A stretch of DNA of 64,000 nt, from NCBI GenBank assembly GCA_051294375.1, contig CM119266.1:23260413-23324412 (forward strand). The letters are read 5' to 3'. Shown here one piece after another: positions 1 to 11,300 of this stretch. A program made the position numbers and the translations under genes. How positions within the stretch are numbered: position 1 is the stretch's first letter; the number at the start of each line of letters is the position of its first letter. The notes beneath the pieces were generated by a model. That model made no database searches. It was not told the origin of the DNA and was given only the letters and a program-made list of their open reading frames with translations. The DNA is from Paraspadella gotoi. Its lineage: Eukaryota > Chaetognatha.

Positions 1-1320
1 TTTTTTTATGAATGGGAAGTTTTCTCTGCTTACTCCCCTTGTGTTTAATTATCTAATATTTTAGAGGTATTTTCAAAAACCTTATATAATTACTATATTT
101 TTCACTTTTTTTCAATACTTTCAAATAAAAACAATATCATAAAACATTTAAAATTAATTAAAAAATTTGATTGAATGATTTTTTAAAAAAATATTTTGAA
201 ACTTAAGAATAATGGATTTTGAGAAAGGAAAACAATTTTGCAATTCTAAAAAAATCAGCCTTTAGCCTTTTTATTTTTTTAGAGGCTGATTTTTTCATTT
301 TTTTGATATTTTGATTTTCTATGCAAAACCATTATTCTTAATGAGCATAGGTTGGACAAACTTTATTTTCAACAATTAAAAAAAAATTTAACTTTTTTAA
401 TTAGGCTTTTTTGGGGAAATAAATAAATCAATTGTTATACAATGGGTATATCTGAAAGTGATATGTCTTTAAATGATGAAACAATTTTCTTCAAATTTTA
501 TTTTGAAATTTAAGTATTGTACCAATAGAAATAAGTGAGATACTCCCGCTTTGCCGAAATTTTTATTTAACAAAGATTTGTACTGCGTAGTTTAAAAAAG
601 TTATTTTTAAAAAAAACTTTTGAATGAAAAGAGGTAGCAAGGTGGGTTTGGTATCAAATTAAAGCCCTAATCCTGGGACACCTTTCTAAAAGCGTTTTAT
701 TAAATTAAATCCATAAATCTTACACAGCTTTTGTTTAAATCAGAGTTAAAGCCTTAAAGGTATAAAAGTTTTTTGCTTTAAAAATTTTAATGAAGGCATT
801 TAAAATTTTTATTTTTTTTTGTAATTTGAAAAAGGAAAGACTGAATTACATCTTGATTATTATTAAATTCCAGAAAATTGCTTATATTTCTCAGTTAAAG
901 TAAAAAACAAACAAAAATTTATATTGTAGCTTGATAAAATGTCTTTTTAAATATAAAAATGATAAATACAAAAATGTTTTCAGCTTGATATAAACAGTCT
1001 GGACGTCTACCTTCTTGTCTGTAAAAAAATCGCCATTTTTCATTATTTTTAACTGCAAACAAAAAGCTTGACAAACTGCTTGTTTATCATAATAAAGTTT
1101 TAAAAAAATACATAGCTGGCAACATATTTGACAAAGCAAGACATCATTGTGTTAAATTGTATTGATAATTTTTTTTTGAATATAGCAAGGAATTTAATTC
1201 TATTATTTATCATCCATAATTAAGAAACAAGTTTGAGAAAACAATGTCGGATCTGCCTACAATAATTAAGATGTAATCTGCTAATCAGATGATAAATCAC
1301 AATATTTTTAAAAAAATTTT
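1..1320. other. AT-rich non-coding stretch
   Basis: Very AT-rich sequence with many homopolymer A and T runs. The only open frames are short, AT-driven and lack any recognisable motif. I see no gene, RNA or well-defined repeat. Confidence 0.6.
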
Positions 1321-1321
1321 T

Positions 1322-1718
1322 TAACTCGCATCATTTTTTGAACTCGTATAATTTTTTCCACACACATAATTTTTCAACTCATCATTTTTTCAATTTACAT
1401 CATATTTATAATTCGCATCATTTTTTTAACCTCGCATCGTTTTTTTAAATTGCATCATTTTTTCCACGCACATAATTTTTTCAACTCATCATTTTTTCAA
1501 TTTATATCATTTTTACAATTCGCATCATTTTTTTAACTTGCATCATTTTTTTAACTTGCATCATTTTTTCAACTTGCATAATTTTTTCAACTTGCATAAT
1601 TTTTTCAACTTGCATAATTTTTTCAACTTGCATAATTTTTTTAACTTGCATATTTTTTTCAACTTGCATAATTTTTTCAACTTGCATAATTTGTTTAAAT
1701 TGTATCATTTTTTCAAAT
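1322..1718. repeat. 18-bp minisatellite
   Basis: Tandem array with a unit of about 18 bp (cataattttttcaacttg and close variants). It is most regular at about 1535-1700 and more diverged on the left. Both strands stay open across the regular part, giving repetitive peptides (HNFFNL-type on +, MQVEKI-type on -). These are by-products of a repeat length divisible by three, not genes. Confidence 0.85.
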
Positions 1719-1800
1719 TAATTAATTAATTAATTAAATAAAACATTTATTAGTAATCATAAATAAAAAAGATTCAAGAAAATGTGAATTATGTTTTTTC

Positions 1801-2795
1801 CATTTAAACTCATTTCCACAGGCACAATTCCATCAAAACTTTATATCGAACTTCTTCACACACTTTCCTCTTCAATCTATTAATTCAATTATGATTAATT
1901 CGAGTAATTATGGGTTAAAATAAGTAACATTGCAGGACTAGCAAGATCGTGAAAACAAAAAGATTCAAGTAAATGTGACTCATATTTTTTTATTTAAACT
2001 CATTTCCACTCGTACGTTTCCACCAAAACTTTGTATCAAGCTTCGTCACACACTTTCCTACCCACACACAAAATTTCAACTAAATCTATTCATCCAATTA
2101 TGATTAAATAGAGTATTTATTGGTTAAAATAAGTAAAAAGATTTTAGTAAATTCAACTTATGTTTTTTCAATTTAAACTCATTTCCACTAGCACGATTCC
2201 ATTGAAACTTTATATCCAGCTTCATCTCACACTGCCCTACCCACACACAAAATTTAATTCCAATCCAACCAGCCAATCACGAGTTATTGGAGCTTTTTGC
2301 TAAGATGGGACGGATGGATGGATTGATTGACTAATTAATTATTGATTAATTAATTGACTAATTTATTAATTAACTGATTAATCATTTGATTTATTAATAC
2401 ATCCTTCATTTACATTTAATATAAAAGGAAAAAAAGCATAATCAATTAGTGAAACAGGTTTTTGTTTTTTTCCATTTAATGTCATTTCCACTCAAACGAT
2501 TCCATCGAGACTTGATTTCCAGCTCAATCACACACTTACCTACGCAAATACAAAATTTCAAGTCAATCGCCCCATCCACTCTTAAGTAATTGGTGTTCAA
2601 ATAGTGAAATTTATTTTTTAATTTTTTCCATTTAAGCTCATTTCCACTCGGACGATTCTATCGAAACTTAATATACAGCTCAATCACACACTTCCCTACC
2701 CACACACAAAATTTCATTCCAATCCATCCATCCAATCACGAGTAATTGGTGTTTTTTGCTAAGGTGGGACAGACAGACGGATGGACGGACGGACA
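1801..2795 (+). repeat. Cluster of about five ~120-170 bp related monomers
   Basis: A recurring block reads: catttccact, then an acgattcc-type segment, a cacacactt-cccta-cccacacacaaaatttca segment, and atccaatcacgagtaattgg. Monomers lie near 1801-1920, 1989-2124, 2170-2320, 2474-2595 and 2628-2795. The third and fifth end in gctaag(g/a)tgggac followed by ggac/ggat tetranucleotides. Related copies occur on the minus strand at 5500-5660, 5720-5815 and 23494-23640, and a partial plus copy lies near 17575-17685. It is probably the 3' end of a dispersed retroelement or a satellite-like family; I cannot name it. Confidence 0.7.
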
Positions 2796-2799
2796 TAAA

Positions 2800-5069
2800 T
2801 TTTTTTGCATAATTTATCATAATTCGATGTTCTGACATGATATAAGTTAGTGCCCGACAATATTGAGGGGGCGGACCGACGGACCGACAAAGTGAATTAT
2901 AGAGTCGATCTAAAAATATTTCTCGTAATAGCCCATTGGAAAGGGTTCATTGACTGACTTAATGATCGAATTTTTTAGATTTCTTTACTGCCCTCATTTT
3001 ATAAGATATAAAAGGTCATGGTTATCATGTAAGTAAGTCCAGATTATCTGTACCCTTTCTGCAACCTGCATTCCAAATTTTCTTTTTTTCTCTTTTAAAT
3101 GTATTAAATAAAAAAAATTATTTGAAAGAATAATCGGCGTGGAGGATGCCATTAGTAAGCCTTAGTTACCCCACTTCCCGATTGAATTTTTAAATGAGGT
3201 TTTTTTTTCATTTATTTGAGACATAATACTAACTATTGGTACTATTAATTTTTTCTATTTTTTCTATTACAATTCTATGAATAAATATGAATAAGTAACT
3301 TTTTTAAAAAAATTATCATCTTTCACCCTATATTCAGTCATATCTAAAAAACAAAAAAAGATTTTGCATTGATATTTTGTATATCAACATATAAAACTAG
3401 GAGTCTACGTCGTTCTTAGAAATCGAGGAAGACTTTTTCAATGGAGATTTTCGTTAAAATCTGACTACCAAATAATGTCAATGCCCCTGGGAAAAATTCA
3501 GGTAAAAAATAGATGTAAAAACACTCGATTCCGATTCTGTTGCATCTGAAGGGCGTGCACTTTTTTTTCTCTTGACAAATAACCATCATTTTGACATCAA
3601 ACCATCAGATTCAAATGGACTGGTCTGCTTGGGAAAATATTTTTAACGCAATTTTTATATATAAAATAAAGGGATTTCTCAACTTCAATACAATGTCAAT
3701 GCATTTAACATATGTTGTGATTTTACAATAAACTTCAAATTCAGGAATCCGATAGCCATATGTCTGAAGGGCTCTCAAAATTTTTCTTTACATTTTATTT
3801 GGTTATTTTGATATGATACGATCATGGGAAAGTGAATTAGTCCATTTTGGTGAAATTTTTATTTAAAGTAAAAGTAAAAGAGGAGCTCACGATCGGAATT
3901 CTAAGAGTTTTCAATCAGGAGTCAGATTCGGGAAAAATCTTTTATGGCGAAAATCTTCCAAAGAAGGGGTTGATTTTCCGAAGATTTTGGTTAATATTTT
4001 CTATATTTATGGTAGGAATTTTTTGAAACTTAATATTAACAATATTGCCATCATTCTACCTTGGCCGGTATAAGAATATATTAAAAAAAACCTCTGGCTC
4101 TGTTCGTCAGAGCTTAATCCTGTGGGATTTGATCCCGGTTTCTTCGCTTTTGAAGCTGGTGGAGTTGGGCAAATCGCCAAATAATATTATGAACAAACTT
4201 ATCCTTAAACTAATATACAATTTAACAATAAACAATTTATTGAATCAAAATAAAAGAGTCATCTCCCGGATTCGATCCCGGGAAAGATCATCCACAAACA
4301 GCGAATTAAATATAAATATAAATATAAATATTCTCTTTGCATTAATTATTATTGCATGTCATATTGATTATGTTGAACAAGAGAACATTATAACCTTATA
4401 TTTTACTAGGGTACACTAGTAGTATTTTAATAGTTCTCATTTCTGTTATATCATTTAGTTCTTAGTTCTTCTGGTAAAGGATTTGTTATCAACATTTACT
4501 GTCCATCACTACAGTTTGAATACTTTATTCGTAATTGTTAAGCTTCATTGATTTTATGTATTCCTTATTGATTGTTAGTATTATTTCCTTTTGCTTGTTT
4601 GTGCATATAGATACTCTATGGATTTCTATGGAATATCTATATGCTTTGATTATTTTATTAAGGTCGATTTTATAAATGAACAAATAAATATTTTGTTCTT
4701 GGAAAACATTTTTATCTTTTGAACGAACTAGTAAGGCGCAGACGCACGTGGTGGTCGTTCACCACAGTCCTAATAAAACTATAACGTTTCAAAAAATAAA
4801 AAGAAATATAATAATATTGAACAGTGATTTTTTTTATGCTCGGAACAGTAACGTTACGCCATTTTTCATTGTGTCGTAAGGTATTGTGGAAGACGATACC
4901 GGAAGCAGTTCATCGTCTGTCCAATATAATATGTAATATCATAACAGTATGAACTAGTTAATGCAGCCCGCTCAATCAGGGAACTGTCTGTCAAGGCTTA
5001 GACACAATTCCGCCTTCGTATACTATGCATTAGCATTTTGACTTTAGATTCCAACGATTCATTTTACAG
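2800..5069. other. Intergenic or intronic AT-rich sequence
   Basis: No exon could be supported. Two short segments near 4130 and 4270 resemble tRNA T-arm/B-box sequence (gattcgatccc) but have no cloverleaf. A hairpin near 4748-4765 (ggtggtc/caccac) resembles the start of the small LTR family described below. The segment at 4868-4922 is a partial copy of a repeat seen again at 10577 and 11890. The first exons of the channel gene may lie here or outside the window. Confidence 0.4.
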
Positions 5070-5330
5070 TGAAACTCCAATCAACATTTGCCTCCTCTTA
5101 CCTGTTCTGGTGAAGGCCATCGTATATCCGTTTTACATAAACGAAATCTTGCTCTGGTTCTCCAAGGACGAGAGGGCTGTTAAGACTATTCTCATCATTT
5201 TTCTGATTGTTTGCAACACTATGACCATTTTGGAGATTTGGATCAGGAGCCGCTTGGCCTATTATGACAAGGCAGAAAAACGACTCATCTCTGACATGCA
5301 GAAGATTCACATTCACTACATTCGCAAGAG
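5070..5330 (+). CDS. Channel exon: S1 (part) and S2
   Basis: Acceptor ttttacag at 5062-5069 and donor gtagac at 5331. The encoded peptide has a hydrophobic S1-like stretch (ICLLLPVLVKAIVYPF), a charged link (SKDERAVKT) and an S2-like helix. It ends in the basic run that precedes S3 in this superfamily (LISDMQKIHIHYIRKR). It ends in phase 2, and the next exon's first base completes an Arg codon to give RKRFPWDF. Upstream coding exons are expected because the exon starts inside a codon. Confidence 0.65.
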
Positions 5331-8300
5331 GTAGACATTAGATATTGGAAAACCCCCTCCACTGTCACTCCATAATATTATATTCTTTTTCTTTACTTAG
5401 CTCAATGCGACTCTGGTTTGAGAGTATATCAATAAATAACTCTTTGATCAGTCTGTCTCAGGGATGCCGGAGGCGTTGAATTTCGCTCCGCCCGTCCGTC
5501 TGTTTGTCCGTCCGTCCCCCCTGAACAAAAAACTCCTATTACTCGTGATTGGATGGTTGGATTGGAATGAAATTTTGTGTGTATGATTGAGCTGGATATA
5601 AAGTTTCGATGGAATCGTGCGAGTTGAAATGAATTAGAATGGAAAAAAAAGTCACATTTACTAAGCTTTTTACTAATTCTAACCCATAAATTACTCGAAT
5701 TATTCACAAAGGAATGGATAAAATGAGATGAAATTTTGTGTGGGTAGGGAAGTGTGTTATTGGGCAGAATATAAAGTTTCGATGGAATCGAGGAGTGGAA
5801 ATGAGTTACTTGCGAGTTTTTCTTTTAGATTCTTTTATCCCCGGGGCCATGTTTTAACTAACTGTACTGATAGTTTTCCTAAGGCCATATTTTGCTTTCT
5901 CAAAGATTTGAAGATACCCAAATTAGGAAATGTTTAGCTCTAACTTAAGCTAGATTTTTTTTTGCTTTCCCAAAAGCTAATTTTACTTTCCCAAAAGTTA
6001 CTCTTGTTTTGAAAATTTCTTAATAAGGTCAATTTTGGATTTTTTAAAAGCTAATATACGCATTAAGGCGTAGTGAAAGTTACATACGAAAATTCTAAAA
6101 GTCAATTATTAATAACATACCATCAGTGAACATTAATTTATTTATTTATTTATTATGAAATTGGTACAACTAATATAAAAATTATCCATTCATTTAATAA
6201 ATAAGCTATCTTGCCCCTGACTTTGGACAGGCTTTGGTGGTTTAAGGCATCCATCACTCATAGCAGGTCCCTGCAAACTTTCAATCAAGACTCTCTCTCT
6301 TATATTATTTTAATATATAAAAAATTAATTTTCAGCTTAAAATATAGCTTTTTCTAATTTTTGACCCACTTAATAAAGGAATTTTTCAAAAAGAGTTATA
6401 TTTCTTTTTATCAACTTTTTATGAGGAATCCAAATTTACAAAAAAATCTTAGAAAAAACTGTTTTGAAATTTGAACATTTATTGGTTTAGTACTAGTATA
6501 AATAAAACTATAAATATGGCCTACTGCGTAAATTGTAAAATTTATTAAAAATTTTTTTTTATTATATAAATGTTCATTAGTATAATGTTGTTCGTTCCTC
6601 ACTTTTAGAATTTTAATTAAAGTTAAATTTAGAAATTTTACTCCGCCTTATTACGCATTTAAAATGCCCAAATAAGGCAATCGTTTGCTTTTGTAAAAGC
6701 TATTGGTTTGTAATCATAACCAAATTAGGAAGTTTTTAGCTTTTCTAAAAGCAACCAAATAATTGTTAGTGTTTTATAAATAGCAAGAAACTTAATACTT
6801 AATGTAAATATTTTAACGTATTATATATTTTAATCTTTTTTACGCAAATAATTGATTTATTTAACATAAAGAAGTCGTCCACAACTTTTTTATCACATTA
6901 AAAAAAAGATTTCTGTTGAAAAAATGATGCCAGTATGGTAGACTAAAATCCACCAAACGTTCATCAGCGGCCATTGGTGCCGAATGACTTGCCTCCGGCA
7001 CCAATGGCCGCTGATGAACGTTTGGTGGATTTTAGTCTACCATACTGGCATTATTTTTTTAACAGAAATCTTTTTTTTAATGTGATAAAAAAGTTGGGGA
7101 CGACTTCTTTATGTGAAATAAATCAATTATTAGCGTAAAAAAGATTAAAATATATAATACGGGGTTCTAGTTCGGTGGTCGCCTAGCAGTTAAGAGGGAC
7201 GGGGCTCTTAATAGAAATCTACTATGAAATTAAATTCAATAGGAGCGGGGATTCAAAACTTTAGTCTTGAAGTCTACTTTTAGGTAAAAAAAGAATTTTT
7301 AACAAAAGTTTGATTTTAATGCTTTTATTGTTGCTATTAAAATTACAATATTACTATATAATGATTAAGGAGTGTAACGAAAATTCGTTTATGAACAACA
7401 ATTTATTTAACAGTTTCTAAGGACATATTTCGACTCTATGTTTCGAGTCTTCATCAGCAAGTGAAAATATTAGAGCCAATTATCTCAAACATCAGTTTTG
7501 GAGAGAGAGAGAGAGTGAGAGAGAGAGAAAAAGAGAGAGAGTTTCCAACAAAGAATTGAGTGAGGGATAGTGGCCAGATGTGAGGACAGGTGATAGGCCT
7601 ACCGAGGGCCCTCCTCTCACCTGACGGTGAGGCGGGCGGTTGCCTGTTCTGGCCTGTTTCGGGACAGGTGATACAGACTCCTCTTCCTCCTCCGGCACCC
7701 ATCGCTTTGGGCGGCGCTCGGTGTGAGAAGAGTCACACTCAAGTTGCTGCAGGTTCGGTTGAGGCATCGGATGTCCATTAAGGCGTAGTAAAATTTCTAA
7801 ATTTAACTTTAATTAAAATTCTAAAAGTGAGGAACGAACAACATTATATTAATGAACATTTATGTAATAAAAAATTTATATTAAATTTTACAATTTACGC
7901 AGTAGGCCATATTTATACTAGTTCTAAATCAATAAATGTTAAAATTTCAAAACAGTTTTTTCTAAGATTTTTTTGCAGATTTGGATTCGTCATAAAAAGT
8001 TGATATAAAGAAATATAACTCTTTTTGAAAAATTCCTTCATTAAGTGGGTCAAAAATTAAAAAAAGCTATATTTTAAGCTGAAAATTAACTTTTTATACA
8101 TTAAATATAGTTTTTTTTAATTTTTAACCCATTTAATGAAAGAATTTTTAAAAATGATTTATATTTTCTTTTATCAACTTTTGACGAGGAATTCAAATCT
8201 GCAATCAAAATTAAAGAAAAGCTTATTTTAAAATTTTTCGATTTTATAAGGATAGTACTATATATAAATATAGCCTACTGCGAAAATTAAAAAACATAAA

Positions 8301-11300
8301 ATTAATTTTTTTTACAAATTAATGTTTACTGATGGTATGTTGTTCATAATTGACTTTAAATTTTTGTATGTAACTTTCACTACGCCTTAATGTCCATTGC
8401 CTGCTGAGAGGCTTCCGCCTGATCCGTCGAGTAGTAACAGGGGAATCACCGTGCGGTTGAGGTGGCGTTGGGTGCTCCACCACAGTTTTGATAAGCGAAT
8501 CATAGCTTGGAGGGAGTTCGAATCGTCCTCCATCACGGTTCAAAGAGGGCTCGAGGGCCTTGATAAAAATGGCCTCTCTAATACCTCTTGAGAACCAGTT
8601 CTGGTCATGGGACAGCACGAGACAGTCTTCCTCTCTGAACAGATGGCCCATGTTCGTTGCATGCTCTGCAATTGCCGACAGGAAGTGCCCTCTCGCGTCG
8701 CGGTAGGGTTTAACGTGCTGCTGGAACCGATCTGAAAGAGATTTGCCTGTCTCGCCCACGTATGCTGCTGTACAGGCTTGGTTGCCCGCCCCTGCACAGG
8801 CCGCCCAGTAGACGGCTCCTGATGTTTTCGGTCTGGGGATTTTGTCTTTCGGTTTCACCAATTGCTCACATAAAGAGCCGCGGGTCGTCACTGAACTGGA
8901 GATCCCCTGCTTTGCTAGCACCCGCACCAATGATTCAGTGATCCCCTGGTGGTAGGGGAGGGACAAGTGACCCACGTTCTTGAGACGCTTCTGCTTATCT
9001 CCCAATTGCGCTGTGGTGGGCGCGGTAGGTCCTTCATGATAATAATAAAAAGTTTTTTTAATCAATCTTAACTTTTTTTAATGGATTCTGATAGAGCATA
9101 AAAAGTTAAATAAAAAATATAACTACAACTTTCAAAAATATTTATGTATTCTTGGTCAAAATTAAGAAAAAGTAATAAAATTATCAAAAAATGATGATGA
9201 TGATTATAAATAGTTTTTTATATTTTTCACACACTTATGATCAAAATATCGAAACAAGAATTATACTTTGTGATGACAACTTTTTGCAAGCTACCTGAAT
9301 CTGATCTTAAAAATAAAAAAATCCGAAAAAAATTTTTAGCCTTTCCTATTTATAAATAAATAATAAAAAATTAATATATGGAGTATGAAGTAATATTAAA
9401 AAAAATTGTCAATTCAAATTTGTTAAAAAATGTCTAAATTTTCGTTTGAGCAGGTGCTTAATTCAAATTTCTTAACCACCTTACTGAGTTAGTCTCCCCC
9501 TACTCTTAACCCGCCTGTAACACGGTGTTACAGCCTGATCCGAAGCTCAGGGACTGCTTATATTGAACGGTTCTGTCACTAGCACATAATAATAATTACT
9601 GTCTCTTCATTGGTGAGCCCGACTTCCGAACACAACAGCAACAACAACACTTTCAGGCGACATGCCTCAACCTGGCGATGCACTTTCCGCCAACAACACA
9701 TCAGGCAACATGCCTCAATTTTGTGACGAACCTTTCACCAACAACAACAATTGACTGAAGAGACGCAACAGACTTCTCCCTACGAGAGGGGGGGATGCAT
9801 GGTGGACTAAAATCCACCAACCGTTCATCAGCGGCCATTGGTGCCGGAAGCAAGTCATTCGCCTCCCAACCCAAAGGTCCGGAGTTCTAGCCCGGTGGCC
9901 GCCTAGCAGTTAAGAGGGCCGGGGCGCTTAACCCGCCTGTAACACGGTGTTACAGCCTGATACGAAGCTCAGGGACTGCTTATATTGAACGGTTCTATCA
10001 CTAACACGTAAAAATAATTACGGTCTCTTCAAGATATACTAAAGCTTTTAGTCTGAGCATGTATAAACTAAAAGTATTGTATTATCGTCAGGTTTCCTTG
10101 GGACTTTATCGCCCTCCTGCCAACGTGGGTCATCCATTTCACTTTGATGAGCAAAGACGAGGTCTTCGGGTCCATCTTCATTCGCATCTCTCTCGAACTG
10201 TTCGTTTTCTCTATCCCGATTTGGATCGACCTGTTTCAGATGCGTTACTATCTGAACAATGCTCGACAGGAGCAGCCGGCTTCCCCGGTTCTTAAGCATT
10301 CAAAGAAAATAGTTCGCTTCATAGTATTTTACGCCTGCATGGTGTCGATCTTGGCCGCCGCTTGGGTCTCGATCGGATGCATCGACAAAGAATTCGACAT
10401 ACTTCGTTGCCGAAAGAATTCCTGGACTTACTTTATCAACGTCAGCGCCGGCATCAAATCGAAATTCGGGATATTTTTGTCGGCGTTTTACTTTATCGTC
10501 AATCTTGGAGGCAATGGAAGAGGCGACATTCTCCCTCATAACACTTTCGGTAAATTTTTTTGGGAAAAATCTTTTTAACGAGGTTGTGGAAGACGATGCC
10601 GCGAGCAGTTCACCGTCAGTTGCACACAAGTTCCCGAACTTCGGATCGGGCTGTAGTCCGTCACTATAGCTGGGTTAGACGCCTCGTCGGGCTTCCTTGG
10701 GTGAATCAGCGGGGCGCGAACCCGAGTCCTTTGTTGGGAGGAGCTCGTGCTACCTCCGGCGCCATAGGTGCTGCTGATTCAAGTGAGGTACATAGCTATT
10801 TTAGTGTAATGTAGTCTGTAGAATTCGATGGTGATGACCATTTTTTGGTATAATTTTATCTTTCTTGTCGGAAATGACGGTTTTTAATGTATATAAAATT
10901 GTTATAAAATAGCAAAACCATTAAAAATTATGATAAATCAAATAATTAAAATTATATAAAATTTATATGAGCTTTTGAAATCTAAAAATAAAGACTTTTA
11001 AAAATATTTTGGTAAGTTTATTTCTAAATTTTATGTTTTATAAAATGTTAGTTAACTATATTTATTAATAATTATGAGTAAAAATTAGGCTAATATTAAA
11101 AAATAATAATTTCAAAATTTTTTTCATGGATTTGCATTCTTTGCAAAAAGTTGATATAAGAAAATATAATTTTTATATCAAAATTATGTCATTAAGAAGG
11201 TCAAAATTCAGAAAAACTATAATTTTAAGCAAAATTGAAAAATTAAACAAAAATAAGTTTTTAATATTTTTAACCTACTTAATGAAAGAATTTTTTAAAA

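Larger units (their letters stand above)
7400..9040 (-). mobile_element. Penelope-like element remnant with GIY-YIG endonuclease, split by a MITE
   Basis: The minus-strand open frame at about 9040-8393 encodes the end of a reverse transcriptase (LPYHQGITESLVRVLAKQGI) followed by a GIY-YIG-type domain. Visible parts are VYW, AYVGETG, the downstream arginine (SDRFQQH), SAIAEH, the catalytic-type glutamate (IREAIF) and LNRD. This order is typical of Penelope-like retroelements. A 616-bp MITE (7777-8392) sits between the last codons and a stop at 7741-7739. The upstream reverse transcriptase core is missing, so the copy is 5'-truncated and dead. It lies in the channel's first intron, opposite in orientation to the host gene. 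Confidence 0.75.

Noticed and set aside
1502-1729. Repetitive peptides on both strands
   Set aside because: They are translations of the 18-bp minisatellite.
4045-4419. 124-residue open frame and two B-box-like motifs, as a gene or tRNA
   Set aside because: No cloverleaf, no family motif and AT-rich codon use; probably a decayed repeat.
10059-10295. Alternative plus-strand frame over the pore exon
   Set aside because: It is a shadow frame; only the chosen frame gives S3, pore and in-phase splice joints.
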